From Novosphingobium sp. Rr 2-17 (GTDB lineage: Bacteria > Pseudomonadota > Alphaproteobacteria > Sphingomonadales > Sphingomonadaceae): 64,000 nucleotides of DNA. The position numbers and the translations under genes are program-made. Each line of letters opens with the position of its first letter. Position 1 is the stretch's first letter. Of the stretch, positions 1 through 8,920 are shown piece by piece. Location: contig NZ_AKFJ01000118.1 of assembly GCF_000272475.1 (NCBI RefSeq), positions 108,447 to 172,446 on the forward strand, read 5' to 3'. Under the pieces are notes generated by a model. It ran no database searches. It was not told the DNA's origin and saw only the letters and a list, made by a program, of their open reading frames with translations.

Positions 1-73
1 GCCGGGACCAATTGCGGTTCGTGCCGACCCGCGCTTGCCAACCTTATTATGCAGTCATCGCAGGAGACGCTTC

Positions 74-892
74 GTGCAGCTCAATGACCTGATCGTGCCT
101 GGCGAAGTGTGGCTGGTAGGCGCGGGGCCGGGCGACCCCGACTTATTAACGCGCAAAGCGGAAAAGCTGATCGGTGCCGCCGATATCGTCTTTTACGATG
201 CACTGGTCGGCCCTGGCGTGCTGGACCTGATCCCGCACGGCATCGAACGAGTGAGTGTGGGCAAGCGATCCGGGCGGCATAGCAAGCAACAGGGTAGCAT
301 CAATGATCTGCTGTTGGCGGCGGCGCGGGCGGGCAAGCGTGTGGTCAGGCTGAAAGGCGGTGATCCGTCGATATTCGGTCGGTCGGTCGAGGAGATGGCG
401 CACCTGGGCGAAGGCGGTGTGCGAGTGCGTATCTGCCCCGGCATCACCACGGCAAGCGCGGCGGCTGCGAGCGGGCACGCCTCGCTCACGCTGCGGGGCA
501 AGGCGCGGGGGCTGACGCTGGTGACTGCGCATTTCAAAGCGGGAGAACCGCTGGCGCTCGATTGGCAAGCGCTGGCCCGGCCCGGCGGAACGTTGGGTGT
601 CTACATGGGGCGTGCCGCCGCCAGTGAAATCGCAGGCGGTCTGATCGCCGCGGGGTGCGATCCCGAAACGCCTGTAATGGTGGCAGTCAACGTGTCTTTG
701 CCAAGCGAACGGCTGATCAGGGGCAAATTGTCGGCGCTGGCCTTCTTGGTCCGGACGATCAGCGACGATGATCCGACTTTGCTGCTGATCGGCGATGCGA
801 TGGCAAGCGGCATGCTCGCAAGTAGCAAGACTGCAGCCACCGCAAACAGGCCGGCGCTGTCGTACAGCCGTGGGCTAAGCGCTCTCGCGTAG
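74..892 (+). CDS. cobA: Uroporphyrinogen-III C-methyltransferase (SUMT)
   Basis: Predicted to transfer two methyl groups from SAM to uroporphyrinogen III to make precorrin-2, the branch point to siroheme and cobalamin; cytosolic. The N-terminus carries the family signature VGAGPGDPDLLT (about residues 15-26) and later LKGGDPSIFGR, both typical of the tetrapyrrole methylase fold. The chosen GTG start has CAGGAG seven bases upstream; a longer reading from 35 lacks such a site. The length of 272 residues fits a stand-alone SUMT, not the longer CysG fusion. Its 3' end overlaps the convergent symporter gene by 18 bases. The gene at its left lies outside the window, so operon membership is unknown. 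Confidence 0.88.
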   Translation: MQLNDLIVPGEVWLVGAGPGDPDLLTRKAEKLIGAADIVFYDALVGPGVLDLIPHGIERVSVGKRSGRHSKQQGSINDLLLAAARAGKRVVRLKGGDPSIFGRSVEEMAHLGEGGVRVRICPGITTASAAAASGHASLTLRGKARGLTLVTAHFKAGEPLALDWQALARPGGTLGVYMGRAAASEIAGGLIAAGCDPETPVMVAVNVSLPSERLIRGKLSALAFLVRTISDDDPTLLLIGDAMASGMLASSKTAATANRPALSYSRGLSALA

Positions 893-2104
893 CTCACCCT
901 CCCACTTGGTGACGACCGAGGTGGCGATGGCATTGCCCAGCACGTTGGTGGCGGTGCGGCCCATGTCCATGAAATGATCGACCGCCAGGATGAAGGCGAT
1001 GCCTTCGACCGGCAGGTCGAACTGGGTCAGGGTGGCGGAGACGACCACCAGCGAGGCGCGGGGAACGGCAGCGATGCCCTTGCTCGTCACCATCAGCACG
1101 AGGAGAATGGTGATCTGGGTCATGATCGGCAAGTCGATGCCATAGGCCTGTGCGATGAACAGCGTCGCGAACGTCGCGTACATCATCGAGCCATCGAGGT
1201 TGAAGCTGTAGCCTAGCGGCAGCACGAAACTGTAGATGCGCCGAGGTACGCCGAAGCGATCAAGCTGCTCCAGCATCTTGGGGTAGGCCGCCTCGGACGA
1301 AGCGGTCGAGAAGGCCAGCAGCACCGGTTCGCGCACATGGCGCAGTAGCGAAAAGATCCGCCGGCCCAGGAAGATCGAGCCTGCCAGGATGAGCACGATC
1401 CACAAAGTGCCCAGAGCGAGGTAGAATTCGCCCACCAGCCTCCCGAACGTGCGCAGGACGCCGAGCCCCTCGGTCGTGATCGCAGCAGCCAGGGCGCCGA
1501 AGACCGCGAGCGGCGCCACGCGCATCACGTAACCGGTCACCGTGAGCATCACCTCCACCAGTGCCTCGATGATGACGACGATCGGTTTGGCCGCGTCGCC
1601 CACCGCGTTGATGGCAACGCCCACGAAGATCGAGAACACCACGATCTGCAGGATCGAGTTGTCGGCCATGGCGCCGACCATCGAGGTCGGGAACACGTGC
1701 AACACGAAGTCCCGGAAGTTGAGGGCCTGGGCATCGACCACCCCGCCTGCCCCCGAACGTACCAGGTTCAGCCCTTCGCCAGGCGCCAGCACATTGACGA
1801 ACACCATTCCCAGCGCCAGCGAAACCAGGCTGGCGATGATGAACCAGGCCATCGCCCGCCCGCCGATTCGTCCGAGCGAGCCTCCATCCCCCATGTGGGC
1901 GATACCAGCTACCAACGTCGAGAAGACCAAGGGCGCGATGATCATCTTGATGAGATGAAGGAAGACGTCGGCCAGGAGGTGGAAGTACCCGGCGACTTCC
2001 TTAGCGGTCTCAGGCGTATCGCCCACCAACTGGTTTGCGACAAAGCCGGCGAGAACGCCGGAAACCATCCCGGTGACGATAGCGGTCGTCAGGCGACGCG
2101 ACAT
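875..2104 (-). CDS. Dicarboxylate/amino acid:cation symporter (DAACS family)
   Basis: Inner-membrane carrier of the GltP/DctA family that couples uptake of dicarboxylates or acidic amino acids to protons or sodium. The 409-residue protein has eight or so hydrophobic segments. It shows the serine-rich hairpin FSTASSEAAYPKM, the NLDGSMMY motif and the C-terminal substrate/cation site DHFMDMGRTATNVLGN, all diagnostic of the family. The start MSRRLTTAIV is preferred to an upstream in-frame start because the first membrane segment follows directly. Convergent with cobA. The substrate cannot be decided from sequence. Confidence 0.9.
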   Translation of the reverse strand: MSRRLTTAIVTGMVSGVLAGFVANQLVGDTPETAKEVAGYFHLLADVFLHLIKMIIAPLVFSTLVAGIAHMGDGGSLGRIGGRAMAWFIIASLVSLALGMVFVNVLAPGEGLNLVRSGAGGVVDAQALNFRDFVLHVFPTSMVGAMADNSILQIVVFSIFVGVAINAVGDAAKPIVVIIEALVEVMLTVTGYVMRVAPLAVFGALAAAITTEGLGVLRTFGRLVGEFYLALGTLWIVLILAGSIFLGRRIFSLLRHVREPVLLAFSTASSEAAYPKMLEQLDRFGVPRRIYSFVLPLGYSFNLDGSMMYATFATLFIAQAYGIDLPIMTQITILLVLMVTSKGIAAVPRASLVVVSATLTQFDLPVEGIAFILAVDHFMDMGRTATNVLGNAIATSVVTKWEGELRESA

Positions 2105-2794
2105 AAGGCGTGTTCTCTTTCGGTGAAGGGAGTTTAACTGGTAGCTTAACAAATTGATCTAAAAGTTGAATAATCCGCATTTCGGGCCATCAAGGGTGCC
2201 CACGTCAAGCAAATTAAGACGGGTTCGGTTCTGAGCCGACGGAATCCAATAGCTTGATTATCCCGAGTTGCGTCCAGTTTTTGGCTCGTTTCGCTGCCGA
2301 TGTCACTGTGCTGGAGTGACCATATCCTGAGATGCCGCGATCAAAGGTTTGCCAGGAACACAAGTGACCGCCCGTCCATCATAAAGGGGCCTATCAGCTT
2401 CGCGCGGACTTTTGGCAATTCGCGGTGCAATTCAGCGTTCTGGGAAGCCGATCACCTTCACGCCGGCCTCGATCACCCGAGGCTTAGTCGTGCGTCGCTG
2501 GCATTTTCTGAGCCGCCAAGATCGGCCCCTTGAGCATCGCCACCGATCATATGGCGGCAGGTAGCCCGACAACCCTGCCTGACGCACATGACGGGATGTG
2601 TGCAAAGTGCAGTTTTCGATACGCCAGGCTTTTGAGGCGCCTGGTAACCGTATCAAATCTGGCAGCTAGTTTAGGTGGTATATTGCCGCCAAAAACGAGC
2701 GAAGGAAGGTGCGGTGTATATTCACTTCATCCTTATTGTTTTTAAAAAAAGAGCACAGCGAGGGATTCGGCTGGAGAGGAACTGTCCGTTGAAG
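2105..2794. other. Intergenic region between symporter and secreted-protein operon
   Basis: About 690 bases separate the divergent starts. Short reading frames here overlap on both strands and show no recognisable protein. The stretch should hold the promoters of both flanking genes. The only structured element seen is the inverted repeat at 2618-2654. No RNA gene was recognised. Confidence 0.5.
2618..2654. promoter_or_regulatory. Composite inverted repeat upstream of the DUF6152-like operon
   Basis: GATACG-CCAGGC on the left is mirrored by GCCTGG-(taac)-CGTATC on the right, giving two nested perfect arms. It lies about 140 bases before the first start codon of the operon. It could be an operator or an mRNA hairpin; nothing identifies the binding protein. 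Confidence 0.35.
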
Positions 2795-3199
2795 ATGGGA
2801 ATAAAGCTCGCTTATTTGATAGGCATGTCGCTGGAGATAAGTGGGGCGCAAGCAGCCTATGCTCATCATTCCTTCGCGGCCTACGACATGGCACGTACCG
2901 TGACAGTGCAAGCAACCGTGAAAGAATTTCGTTGGGGGGCGCCACATTCAAGCGTCGTGCTGATGGTGAAGGCGGCGAATGGACAGTCCGCGCCGCTTAA
3001 TTTGATTTCCGGACCGCCTAACGTGTTCGTCCGACAAGGCATCACCCCTAAAAGCGTCCGGGTCGGCGACAAGGTGAAGGCCACCTACCATCCCAATTTC
3101 AATGGCTCAGCGGGCGGAGCGCTCGCGACACTGATCTTGCCCGACGGGCGGACGTTCACCGATCAAGAATCCTTTGGCGCCGCGCCAAAGTCCCGCTGA
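2795..3199 (+). CDS. DUF6152-like secreted protein
   Basis: A 134-residue protein starting MGIKLAYLIGMSLEISG, with a signal-peptide-like N-terminus ending near AYAHHSFAAYD. The HHSFAAYD start of the mature part and the following small beta-rich domain (KEFRWGAPHSSVVLMV, then VRVGDKVKATYHPNFNGS) are typical of the DUF6152 family of periplasmic proteins, whose function is not established. First gene of an operon: its TGA lies just before the next gene, and two more secreted proteins and a TonB receptor follow. A role in outer-membrane substrate handling is inferred from context only. An upstream in-frame start at 2675 would bury the signal peptide, so it was not chosen. Confidence 0.7.
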   Translation: MGIKLAYLIGMSLEISGAQAAYAHHSFAAYDMARTVTVQATVKEFRWGAPHSSVVLMVKAANGQSAPLNLISGPPNVFVRQGITPKSVRVGDKVKATYHPNFNGSAGGALATLILPDGRTFTDQESFGAAPKSR

Positions 3200-3219
3200 T
3201 GTTGAAGAGATCTCACACG

Positions 3220-3930
3220 ATGAATCGATTGCGCATATTTGTTGCTGGGCTTTCTTTGGCGACGGCCAGCCTAATTTCAGCCCAGGCAGGAGCGCAGACC
3301 CCATCTGCGGCGACTAGTTTCGATGGTACTTGGTCCATCGTAAAGCCGCGAGCGGTGATGCAGCCGACAAGCGGTTCGGTGCCATTCACGACCGACGGGC
3401 GCAAGCGGTACGAAGCGAACAAGCGCGCGCAGGCCGCGAAGCATTACGACTATGACAACGCCCAGACGCTGTGTGCGACGCCGGGCCTGCCGCGCCTGAT
3501 GCTGACGCCGATGCGCTTTCACATCTGGCAGCGCAGCGATCTGGTGACGTTCCAGTTCGAATGGAATCGCGTTTTCTATCAAGTGGATATGACCGATCGC
3601 AAGTCCGAGCCGCTGCTCGTCGGGGTCAATGTCGGCGTGTCGAAGGGGCAGTGGGAAGGCGATACGCTGGTCGTGAAGTCGGACAACTTCACCGATCAGA
3701 CGCTGATCGATAACCTGGTGCCGCACAGCGATGAGATGAAGCTGACGCAGCGGTTCAGGCTGGTCGATCCCGACACGCTGGAAGATCGCATCACGATCGA
3801 GGATCCGCAGACGTTCACCCGGCCGTGGGAAGCCGTGGTCACCTACAAGCGTCAACCGGACGCGCCGTTTCCCGAAGATGTCTGCATCGACCGTCGCCGT
3901 GCCGGTCAATTGCCGTTGCCCCTGAAGTGA
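3220..3930 (+). CDS. Secreted protein of unknown function (operon with TonB receptor)
   Basis: A 236-residue protein with a clear signal peptide (hydrophobic core FVAGLSLATASLI, cleavage near AGAQ). The mature part begins FDGTWSIVKPRAVM. It contains GVNVGVSKGQWEGDTLVVKS and RPWEAVVTYKRQPDAPFPEDVC, and the next gene has the same elements (HWEGDTLVVETS; RPWSWATSYSWRPDKAPFAEYDC), so the two are paralogues. GAAGAGA sits about eight bases before the chosen ATG; an ATG at 3199 overlapping the upstream stop is the alternative. The family is conserved beside TonB receptors in sphingomonads, but its biochemistry is unknown to me. Confidence 0.7.
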   Translation: MNRLRIFVAGLSLATASLISAQAGAQTPSAATSFDGTWSIVKPRAVMQPTSGSVPFTTDGRKRYEANKRAQAAKHYDYDNAQTLCATPGLPRLMLTPMRFHIWQRSDLVTFQFEWNRVFYQVDMTDRKSEPLLVGVNVGVSKGQWEGDTLVVKSDNFTDQTLIDNLVPHSDEMKLTQRFRLVDPDTLEDRITIEDPQTFTRPWEAVVTYKRQPDAPFPEDVCIDRRRAGQLPLPLK

Positions 3931-3932
3931 GG

Positions 3933-4994
3933 ATGCCCGTGCCCGCTCCGATTAATCATTCCTGTCGCGCACGCCTTCAGCGCCTGAGCGCCCTGGCGGC
4001 GATCGGCCTCACCGCGCTGGCGACGGTCACATCCAGCGCCATTGCTCAGGACGCCCCGCCGCCCGGCGAAGCGCCACCGGGATTTCCCGCCGGTGCGCCG
4101 ATGCCCAAGCCCGGCTCGATGCCCCCTGGCCCCATGCCCAAAGGCGGTCCAATGCCAGGGGGCCCAATGCCAAGCGGTCCGATGCCGGGGCCGGGCTCTG
4201 CCCCCGGAGGTCCGCCGTCGTTCGACGGGCCTCCGCCCAGCGCGGCGATGGCCGCGTTCCGCGATCAGCTTGCCGCTGACGTTTTGCCCGCTGACGGCAA
4301 CTGGCCGGTGCCATCGTCGGACCCCAAGAACTTCGAAGGCGTGTGGCGGCAGTACAATCCGCTGCTGGTCGTACGGTCGACCGATATGTTCGGCGGGCCG
4401 ACGCCGCTGAACGAGGCCGGCAAGGCGCTGCTGGGTAAGCGGGTGGCCTCGGCGATCGCTGGCAAGCCGAACGTGAACGCTTCTGCCATGTGCATTCCGC
4501 CGGGCCAGCCGCTGCAGATGGAAATCAACCTGCCTTTCGTTGTCTACCAGAACAAGGACTGGGTGCAGTTCGTGTTCCAGCAGTACCACGGCGCCTGGAC
4601 GGCGGTGTTCGATCCGGCCAAGCAGCCGGACGGTGCCGCGCGGCCTTACACGGGCAAATCGATTGCCCATTGGGAAGGGGATACGCTGGTGGTGGAAACC
4701 AGCGGCTTCAAGCAACCGATGTGGCTGGATATCAATGGCACCCCAGCCTCGGCCAACGCCAAGTTCACCCACCGCATCCGCAAGATACAGCAAGGCACGA
4801 AACTGGGCGATTGGATCCTAGAAGTCATCACGACGCTGGACGATCCGGCCTATTACACCCGGCCGTGGTCGTGGGCGACGTCCTATTCCTGGCGGCCAGA
4901 CAAGGCGCCATTCGCTGAATACGACTGCGAATATTCGGTCAACCGTCCGGACTACGTTTCCAGCTCCGGCTTGGTGCCAGAAACGGATCAATGA
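3933..4994 (+). CDS. Secreted Pro/Gly/Met-rich protein, paralogue of the preceding gene
   Basis: A 353-residue protein with a signal peptide (LSALAAIGLTALATVTSSAIAQ). It continues into a low-complexity linker of about 65 residues built of PMPxGP-like repeats, then a globular part related to the preceding gene (shared HWEGDTLVVETSGF and RPWSW...PFAEYDC elements). The start codon lies two bases after the previous stop, so translation is probably coupled. The GC-rich proline linker may act as a spacer or a membrane-proximal tether. Function unknown. A strong hairpin follows the stop codon. Confidence 0.7.
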   Translation: MPVPAPINHSCRARLQRLSALAAIGLTALATVTSSAIAQDAPPPGEAPPGFPAGAPMPKPGSMPPGPMPKGGPMPGGPMPSGPMPGPGSAPGGPPSFDGPPPSAAMAAFRDQLAADVLPADGNWPVPSSDPKNFEGVWRQYNPLLVVRSTDMFGGPTPLNEAGKALLGKRVASAIAGKPNVNASAMCIPPGQPLQMEINLPFVVYQNKDWVQFVFQQYHGAWTAVFDPAKQPDGAARPYTGKSIAHWEGDTLVVETSGFKQPMWLDINGTPASANAKFTHRIRKIQQGTKLGDWILEVITTLDDPAYYTRPWSWATSYSWRPDKAPFAEYDCEYSVNRPDYVSSSGLVPETDQ

Positions 4995-4998
4995 GGAA

Positions 4999-5047
4999 TG
5001 CCGTTCGAGGCAAGACGGGCCGGTCGCCCGTCGCGCCTCGAACGGCA
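4999..5047. terminator. Large perfect hairpin between secreted-protein genes and TonB receptor
   Basis: A perfect 13-bp outer stem (TGCCGTTCGAGGC with GCCTCGAACGGCA) encloses a second perfect 7-bp stem (GACGGGC/GCCCGTC) around the loop cggtc. It begins four bases after the stop codon. No T-run follows, so it may attenuate, stabilise mRNA or be a palindromic repeat, not a simple terminator. Confidence 0.6.
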
Positions 5048-5228
5048 GGTATTTGCGATAGCGGGCTGGGCAAGCGCCGGGACAGCCAACAGGTCCGCCA
5101 AGACCATAATAGCAGCCGAGAGCAGTTCGAGGGCCAAGCCGGAAGGCGTGGCTCGCTCTTGGCGATCGACCTCGAAAGACAACCATAAACTCGATCGACA
5201 CAAGATCGAACCAGGGGGGAGAAACCCG

Positions 5229-7427
5229 ATGAAGCGCATTGGTTTTATGCTGTCGACCTCATTGCTGAGCTGCGCCATCGCCGCGCAGCCGGCGCTGGCC
5301 CAAAGCACCGCCGGTTCCGCAACGCCATCGGCCTCAGGCCAGGCGGACGAAAGCGGCCAACAATTGCAGGACATTATCGTCACGGCGGAACGCCGAACCA
5401 GCACGGCCCAGAAAACGGCGGCTTCGGTCAGCGTCCGTTCGGGCACTGAAATGCTGGAGCGGGGCCGTTACGAACTCAAGAACATCCTGGAAGACGTGCC
5501 CGGCGTCGTCGGTGGGGCCGCGACCAGCACCAATTCATCGAGCGGTGGCGGTTCGGACAATCCGGCGGCTGGCCTTACCATACGCGGCATTCAGTCCAAC
5601 TCGGGTGCGGGTGGCAGCATCACCTCCACGGCTGCTTCGGCAGCCATCTACGTCGACGATGTCTACAACGGCATCGGTGGCGGTTATGACATCGATCGCG
5701 TCGAGGTGCTGCGCGGGCCGCAAGGCACTCTTTACGGGCGTAGCGCGACCGCCGGCGTTGTCGCCATTCATACCCAGGCACCTGATACTACCACCGTGTC
5801 TGCGCAGGGAACGGCGGAATTCGGCAACTACAATCTGATCCACATCGCGGGCGGCGTGAATGTGCCGGTCATTCAGGATAAGCTGGCGGTGCGGGTTTCC
5901 GGCAACTTGTACGAGCGAGACGGTTATTATTCGGCCGACGGCGATGCGCGGTCCAGCAAGTCACTGCGCGCCAAGGCGCTGTGGACGCCCACGGACAATT
6001 TTTCCGCGCTGGTAGGATACGCTCAGGAATACAACGTGACCCATTCCGGCGGCCTTTCGATCACGCAGACCGATCCTGCCGGTGACTATATCTATCAGAC
6101 GCAGGACTACGCCCCGGCGAAAAACCACTTCCGTCAGTATTGGGCGAATTTCCAACTCGACCTAGGCGCGGTGGCCGTGACGTACATTCCGGCCTATCGC
6201 ACCTGGTTCCAGGATGCGACGCTGTATGGGCGCGGTGTGTTCAATTCGAACCAGACGATCTATACGCCCAAAGACAACTTCATGACCCACGAATTTAGAA
6301 TTCGTAGCAATGACAGTGATTCCAAGTTGAAGTGGCAGGCCGGTTTTCTGTATTATCGCAACTACCTTGAAAATACGAACAACCTCTATAGCCTGGATTT
6401 GAACAACTTCATCTTCAAGTCCACGTCGCAAAAGACGACGACGGCTGCGGGCGCCTTTGCCGAAGCGACGTACTCCTTCACGCCGGAGACACGCCTGACC
6501 GGTGGCATTCGTTACGACTATACTCGGATCCGCAACCTCGGCGACTACACCAGCATAACTGGCGAAACCAAGTCGCTCACGGGCGACGAGGGCCTGCGCA
6601 CGTTCAACAACGTGACCTACAAGGCGCGGTTGGAGCATGACCTCACCCCGCAGAACTTGATCTATGCATCGATCTCAACCGGTTTTTCGCCAGGCGACGT
6701 TACCTTGACGACCGACGCTGACTCCAAGCCGGTGGCGCAGACCTTGAAGGCGCAGACCCTGACTGCCTACGAGATCGGCACCAAGAACCGGTTTCTGGGC
6801 AACAAGCTGCAAGTCAACCTGACCGCGTTCTACTACGACTATGGCGGTTATCAGACCGCCGGCGTCAATATCACGCCTGACACGCCGCTCAACCAGACTT
6901 ACGCGACTTTGTCCTCCCCGGTTAAATCCTACGGCGGCGAACTGGAAGTGCAGGCCCGACCTTGGGAAAACGGCACGTTTAGCTTCAATGCGGCCTATAC
7001 CCATGCGCGATACGGCGGTTTCGGCGAATACCAGTACTTGTTCTCAAAGGACGAGATTCCCAATGTGCCGGCCTTTCAGGGCAGCGCCGCCTACGACCAT
7101 CATATCCCCATCGGCGAAGCCAGCCTGATGCTGCATGGCGACCTGCGCTACTTCACCCACTACGATACGATGTCCATTCCGGAAGCATGGGCTGACCAGG
7201 GCGGGGAGGCCTACATCCGGGTTCCGGCCAGAGCGATCGCCAACCTCAGCGCAAGCCTGGCGTTCGGCTCGAAATATTCGATCACCGCCTACGTCCGCAA
7301 CGTCGCCGATACCCGCTACCGCCCGAACAACTGGATCGTCACGAGTACGGGAGGGGCGTTTGCCGGTACCGGCAACAACTTGAGCGATCCGCGCACCTAC
7401 GGCTTGGTCCTGAACGTCAAATACTGA
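5229..7427 (+). CDS. TonB-dependent outer-membrane receptor
   Basis: A 732-residue outer-membrane transporter with a signal peptide (MKRIGFMLSTSLLSCAIAAQ, cleavage after ALAQ). A TonB-box-like IIVTAERR is followed by a plug domain with IRGIQSNSG and VEVLRGPQGTLYGRSATAGVV, then a beta-barrel ending in the aromatic residue of VLNVKY. The ATG was chosen for the GGGGGA ribosome site and the signal peptide. It resembles the large sphingomonad receptor group thought to import plant-derived or aromatic compounds. The neighbouring secreted proteins and the nearby catabolic genes suggest such a substrate, but this is inference. Followed by a terminator hairpin. Confidence 0.9.
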   Translation: MKRIGFMLSTSLLSCAIAAQPALAQSTAGSATPSASGQADESGQQLQDIIVTAERRTSTAQKTAASVSVRSGTEMLERGRYELKNILEDVPGVVGGAATSTNSSSGGGSDNPAAGLTIRGIQSNSGAGGSITSTAASAAIYVDDVYNGIGGGYDIDRVEVLRGPQGTLYGRSATAGVVAIHTQAPDTTTVSAQGTAEFGNYNLIHIAGGVNVPVIQDKLAVRVSGNLYERDGYYSADGDARSSKSLRAKALWTPTDNFSALVGYAQEYNVTHSGGLSITQTDPAGDYIYQTQDYAPAKNHFRQYWANFQLDLGAVAVTYIPAYRTWFQDATLYGRGVFNSNQTIYTPKDNFMTHEFRIRSNDSDSKLKWQAGFLYYRNYLENTNNLYSLDLNNFIFKSTSQKTTTAAGAFAEATYSFTPETRLTGGIRYDYTRIRNLGDYTSITGETKSLTGDEGLRTFNNVTYKARLEHDLTPQNLIYASISTGFSPGDVTLTTDADSKPVAQTLKAQTLTAYEIGTKNRFLGNKLQVNLTAFYYDYGGYQTAGVNITPDTPLNQTYATLSSPVKSYGGELEVQARPWENGTFSFNAAYTHARYGGFGEYQYLFSKDEIPNVPAFQGSAAYDHHIPIGEASLMLHGDLRYFTHYDTMSIPEAWADQGGEAYIRVPARAIANLSASLAFGSKYSITAYVRNVADTRYRPNNWIVTSTGGAFAGTGNNLSDPRTYGLVLNVKY

Positions 7428-7450
7428 AAAGGCGATAATCGATTGCTTTG

Positions 7451-7485
7451 GCGGCGCTATCGGGTTGTGAACCGGGTAGCGCCGC
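7451..7485. terminator. Bidirectional terminator-like hairpin
   Basis: GCGGCGCTA is mirrored by TAGCGCCGC with a 17-base loop containing GGTTgtgAACC. It lies between the convergent receptor and TetR genes, about 24 bases after the receptor stop, and could serve both strands. Confidence 0.55.
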
Positions 7486-7535
7486 TTGGCGTTGAGGATG
7501 ACAGCATCGGCCCGCTTGCCAGGACGATGGATGGA

Positions 7536-8180
7536 TCAGGACACCAGTGGCGCGATCTGCAGCCGGAGGCGCGGCGCGAACCGTTCGTCGAGCATCCGAT
7601 CGACCTCGGCCCATTCCGCTTCGCGGTTGAGCACGTCGAAAAAGACGGCGCGGACATTGGCGGCAAGTTGCGAAGCATTGAGATCGGCCGGTAACTCGCC
7701 CTGGGCCATGGCCCGTTCGATGGACATAAGGCTCGCGGCATCAAGGGGATCACGCGGCGCTCCCGTCGCCTGCTCGATCTCCGCTGACGAACTCGTAGCA
7801 GCAAGCCGGGCAAAGGGGCGAGCAAGGGTCGGCCGGTCTGCCAACATCACTGCGGCCTGCCGATAGAAGGTCATCAGACCATCGATCAGGATCGCGGAAT
7901 CTTGTCGTTCGACCTCGGCCAGATGCACGGCCAGGTCTTCCCAGACCACCGCGAGCAGCATCAGTTCCTTGGTCGCAAAGTACGAAAAGATGGTACCTGC
8001 CGCGACGCCCGCGCGGGCCGCGATCTCAGACGTTGGTGCCGCCTCGAACCCGGATTCGTAGAACACTTCGCGCGCGGCCTCGACGATGAAGCCGCGGCGC
8101 TCGGCCTTCATTTGCTGGCGCAATCCGCCAGAGGGTCGTGGGACTGTGCGCAGGCCGGTGCGCGGGAGGAGTTTCGTCAC
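7536..8180 (-). CDS. TetR family transcriptional regulator
   Basis: A 214-residue protein with an N-terminal TetR HTH: RRGFIVEAAREVFYESGF, TSEIAARAGVAAGTIFSYF, then KELMLLAVVWED (about residues 27-75). An all-helical ligand-binding domain follows. It is the last gene of the minus-strand catabolic run, 27 bases after the FAH gene, so it is probably co-transcribed and may repress the run in response to a pathway compound. An N-terminal tail of about 25 basic residues precedes the HTH, and a start nearer KAERRGF is possible. Confidence 0.85.
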   Translation of the reverse strand: MTKLLPRTGLRTVPRPSGGLRQQMKAERRGFIVEAAREVFYESGFEAAPTSEIAARAGVAAGTIFSYFATKELMLLAVVWEDLAVHLAEVERQDSAILIDGLMTFYRQAAVMLADRPTLARPFARLAATSSSAEIEQATGAPRDPLDAASLMSIERAMAQGELPADLNASQLAANVRAVFFDVLNREAEWAEVDRMLDERFAPRLRLQIAPLVS

Positions 8181-8207
8181 TACGCGTCGGATCTCCTCAG
8201 GCGATCG

Positions 8208-8903
8208 TCAATCCACTCGGACGATCAGCGGGGACAGACCCGTGACGGTGGCCGTCAGCGTATCGCCGCGCGACACCGAGGCGACACCCTCGGGCGTGCC
8301 GGTATAGATCAGGTCGCCGGGCTGCAGGGTCCATGCTTTCGACAGATGGGCAATGGTTTCTGCGATAGACCAGATCAGCTTGTCGATGGTGCTGGCCTGG
8401 CGGACCTCGCCATTGACCGTTAGTTCGATCGCGGCGGCGGCGATGTCGCCCGCTTGTGCCACAGGCGTGATCGCCGCGATCGGCGCGCTTTCTTCATAGG
8501 CCTTGCCGATTTCCCAAGGCCGGCCTTGCGCCTTCATCTCGTTCTGCAAATCGCGCCGGGTCATGTCGAGGCCGACGGCATAGCCGTAGATGTATTGCAG
8601 AGCATCCTCGGGCGCGATGTCCGTGCCCGCCTTGCCGATGGCGACCACCAGTTCAACTTCGTGATGCAGCTTGTTGGTCAGGCTGGGATACCGAAACGCG
8701 GTATCCTGTCCGGTTTCGGCCACCACCAGCGCGTCGGCGGGCTTCATGAAGAAGAACGGCGGTTCCCGACCGGTAAAGCCCATCTCCTTGGCATGCTCCG
8801 CGTAATTACGGCCCACGCAGTAGATGCGATGGACCGCAAAGCGCTCGGCCAGGCCGACGATGGGAACGCTGATGGTGGGGCAAGGCGCAAAGACGAATGA
8901 CAT
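8208..8903 (-). CDS. Fumarylacetoacetate hydrolase family protein
   Basis: A 231-residue C-C hydrolase or isomerase of the FAH superfamily, similar in size to fumarylpyruvate hydrolases. It has IYCVGRNYAEHAKEMG near the N-terminus, the metal-site segment LHHEVELVVAIG, the GLDMTRRDLQNEMKAQGRPW segment and a C-terminal PGDLIYTGTPEGV, all conserved in the family. In the family such enzymes act late in aromatic degradation on ring-cleavage products. Downstream of the VOC and cupin genes in the same orientation, it probably takes part in the same pathway. The exact substrate is unknown. Confidence 0.87.
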   Translation of the reverse strand: MSFVFAPCPTISVPIVGLAERFAVHRIYCVGRNYAEHAKEMGFTGREPPFFFMKPADALVVAETGQDTAFRYPSLTNKLHHEVELVVAIGKAGTDIAPEDALQYIYGYAVGLDMTRRDLQNEMKAQGRPWEIGKAYEESAPIAAITPVAQAGDIAAAAIELTVNGEVRQASTIDKLIWSIAETIAHLSKAWTLQPGDLIYTGTPEGVASVSRGDTLTATVTGLSPLIVRVD

Positions 8904-8920
8904 CGGAAACCCCAGTAACG

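Noticed and set aside
3277..4793. Long minus-strand frames opposite the secreted-protein genes
   Set aside because: His/Arg-rich shadows of GC-rich genes that have clear signal peptides on the plus strand.
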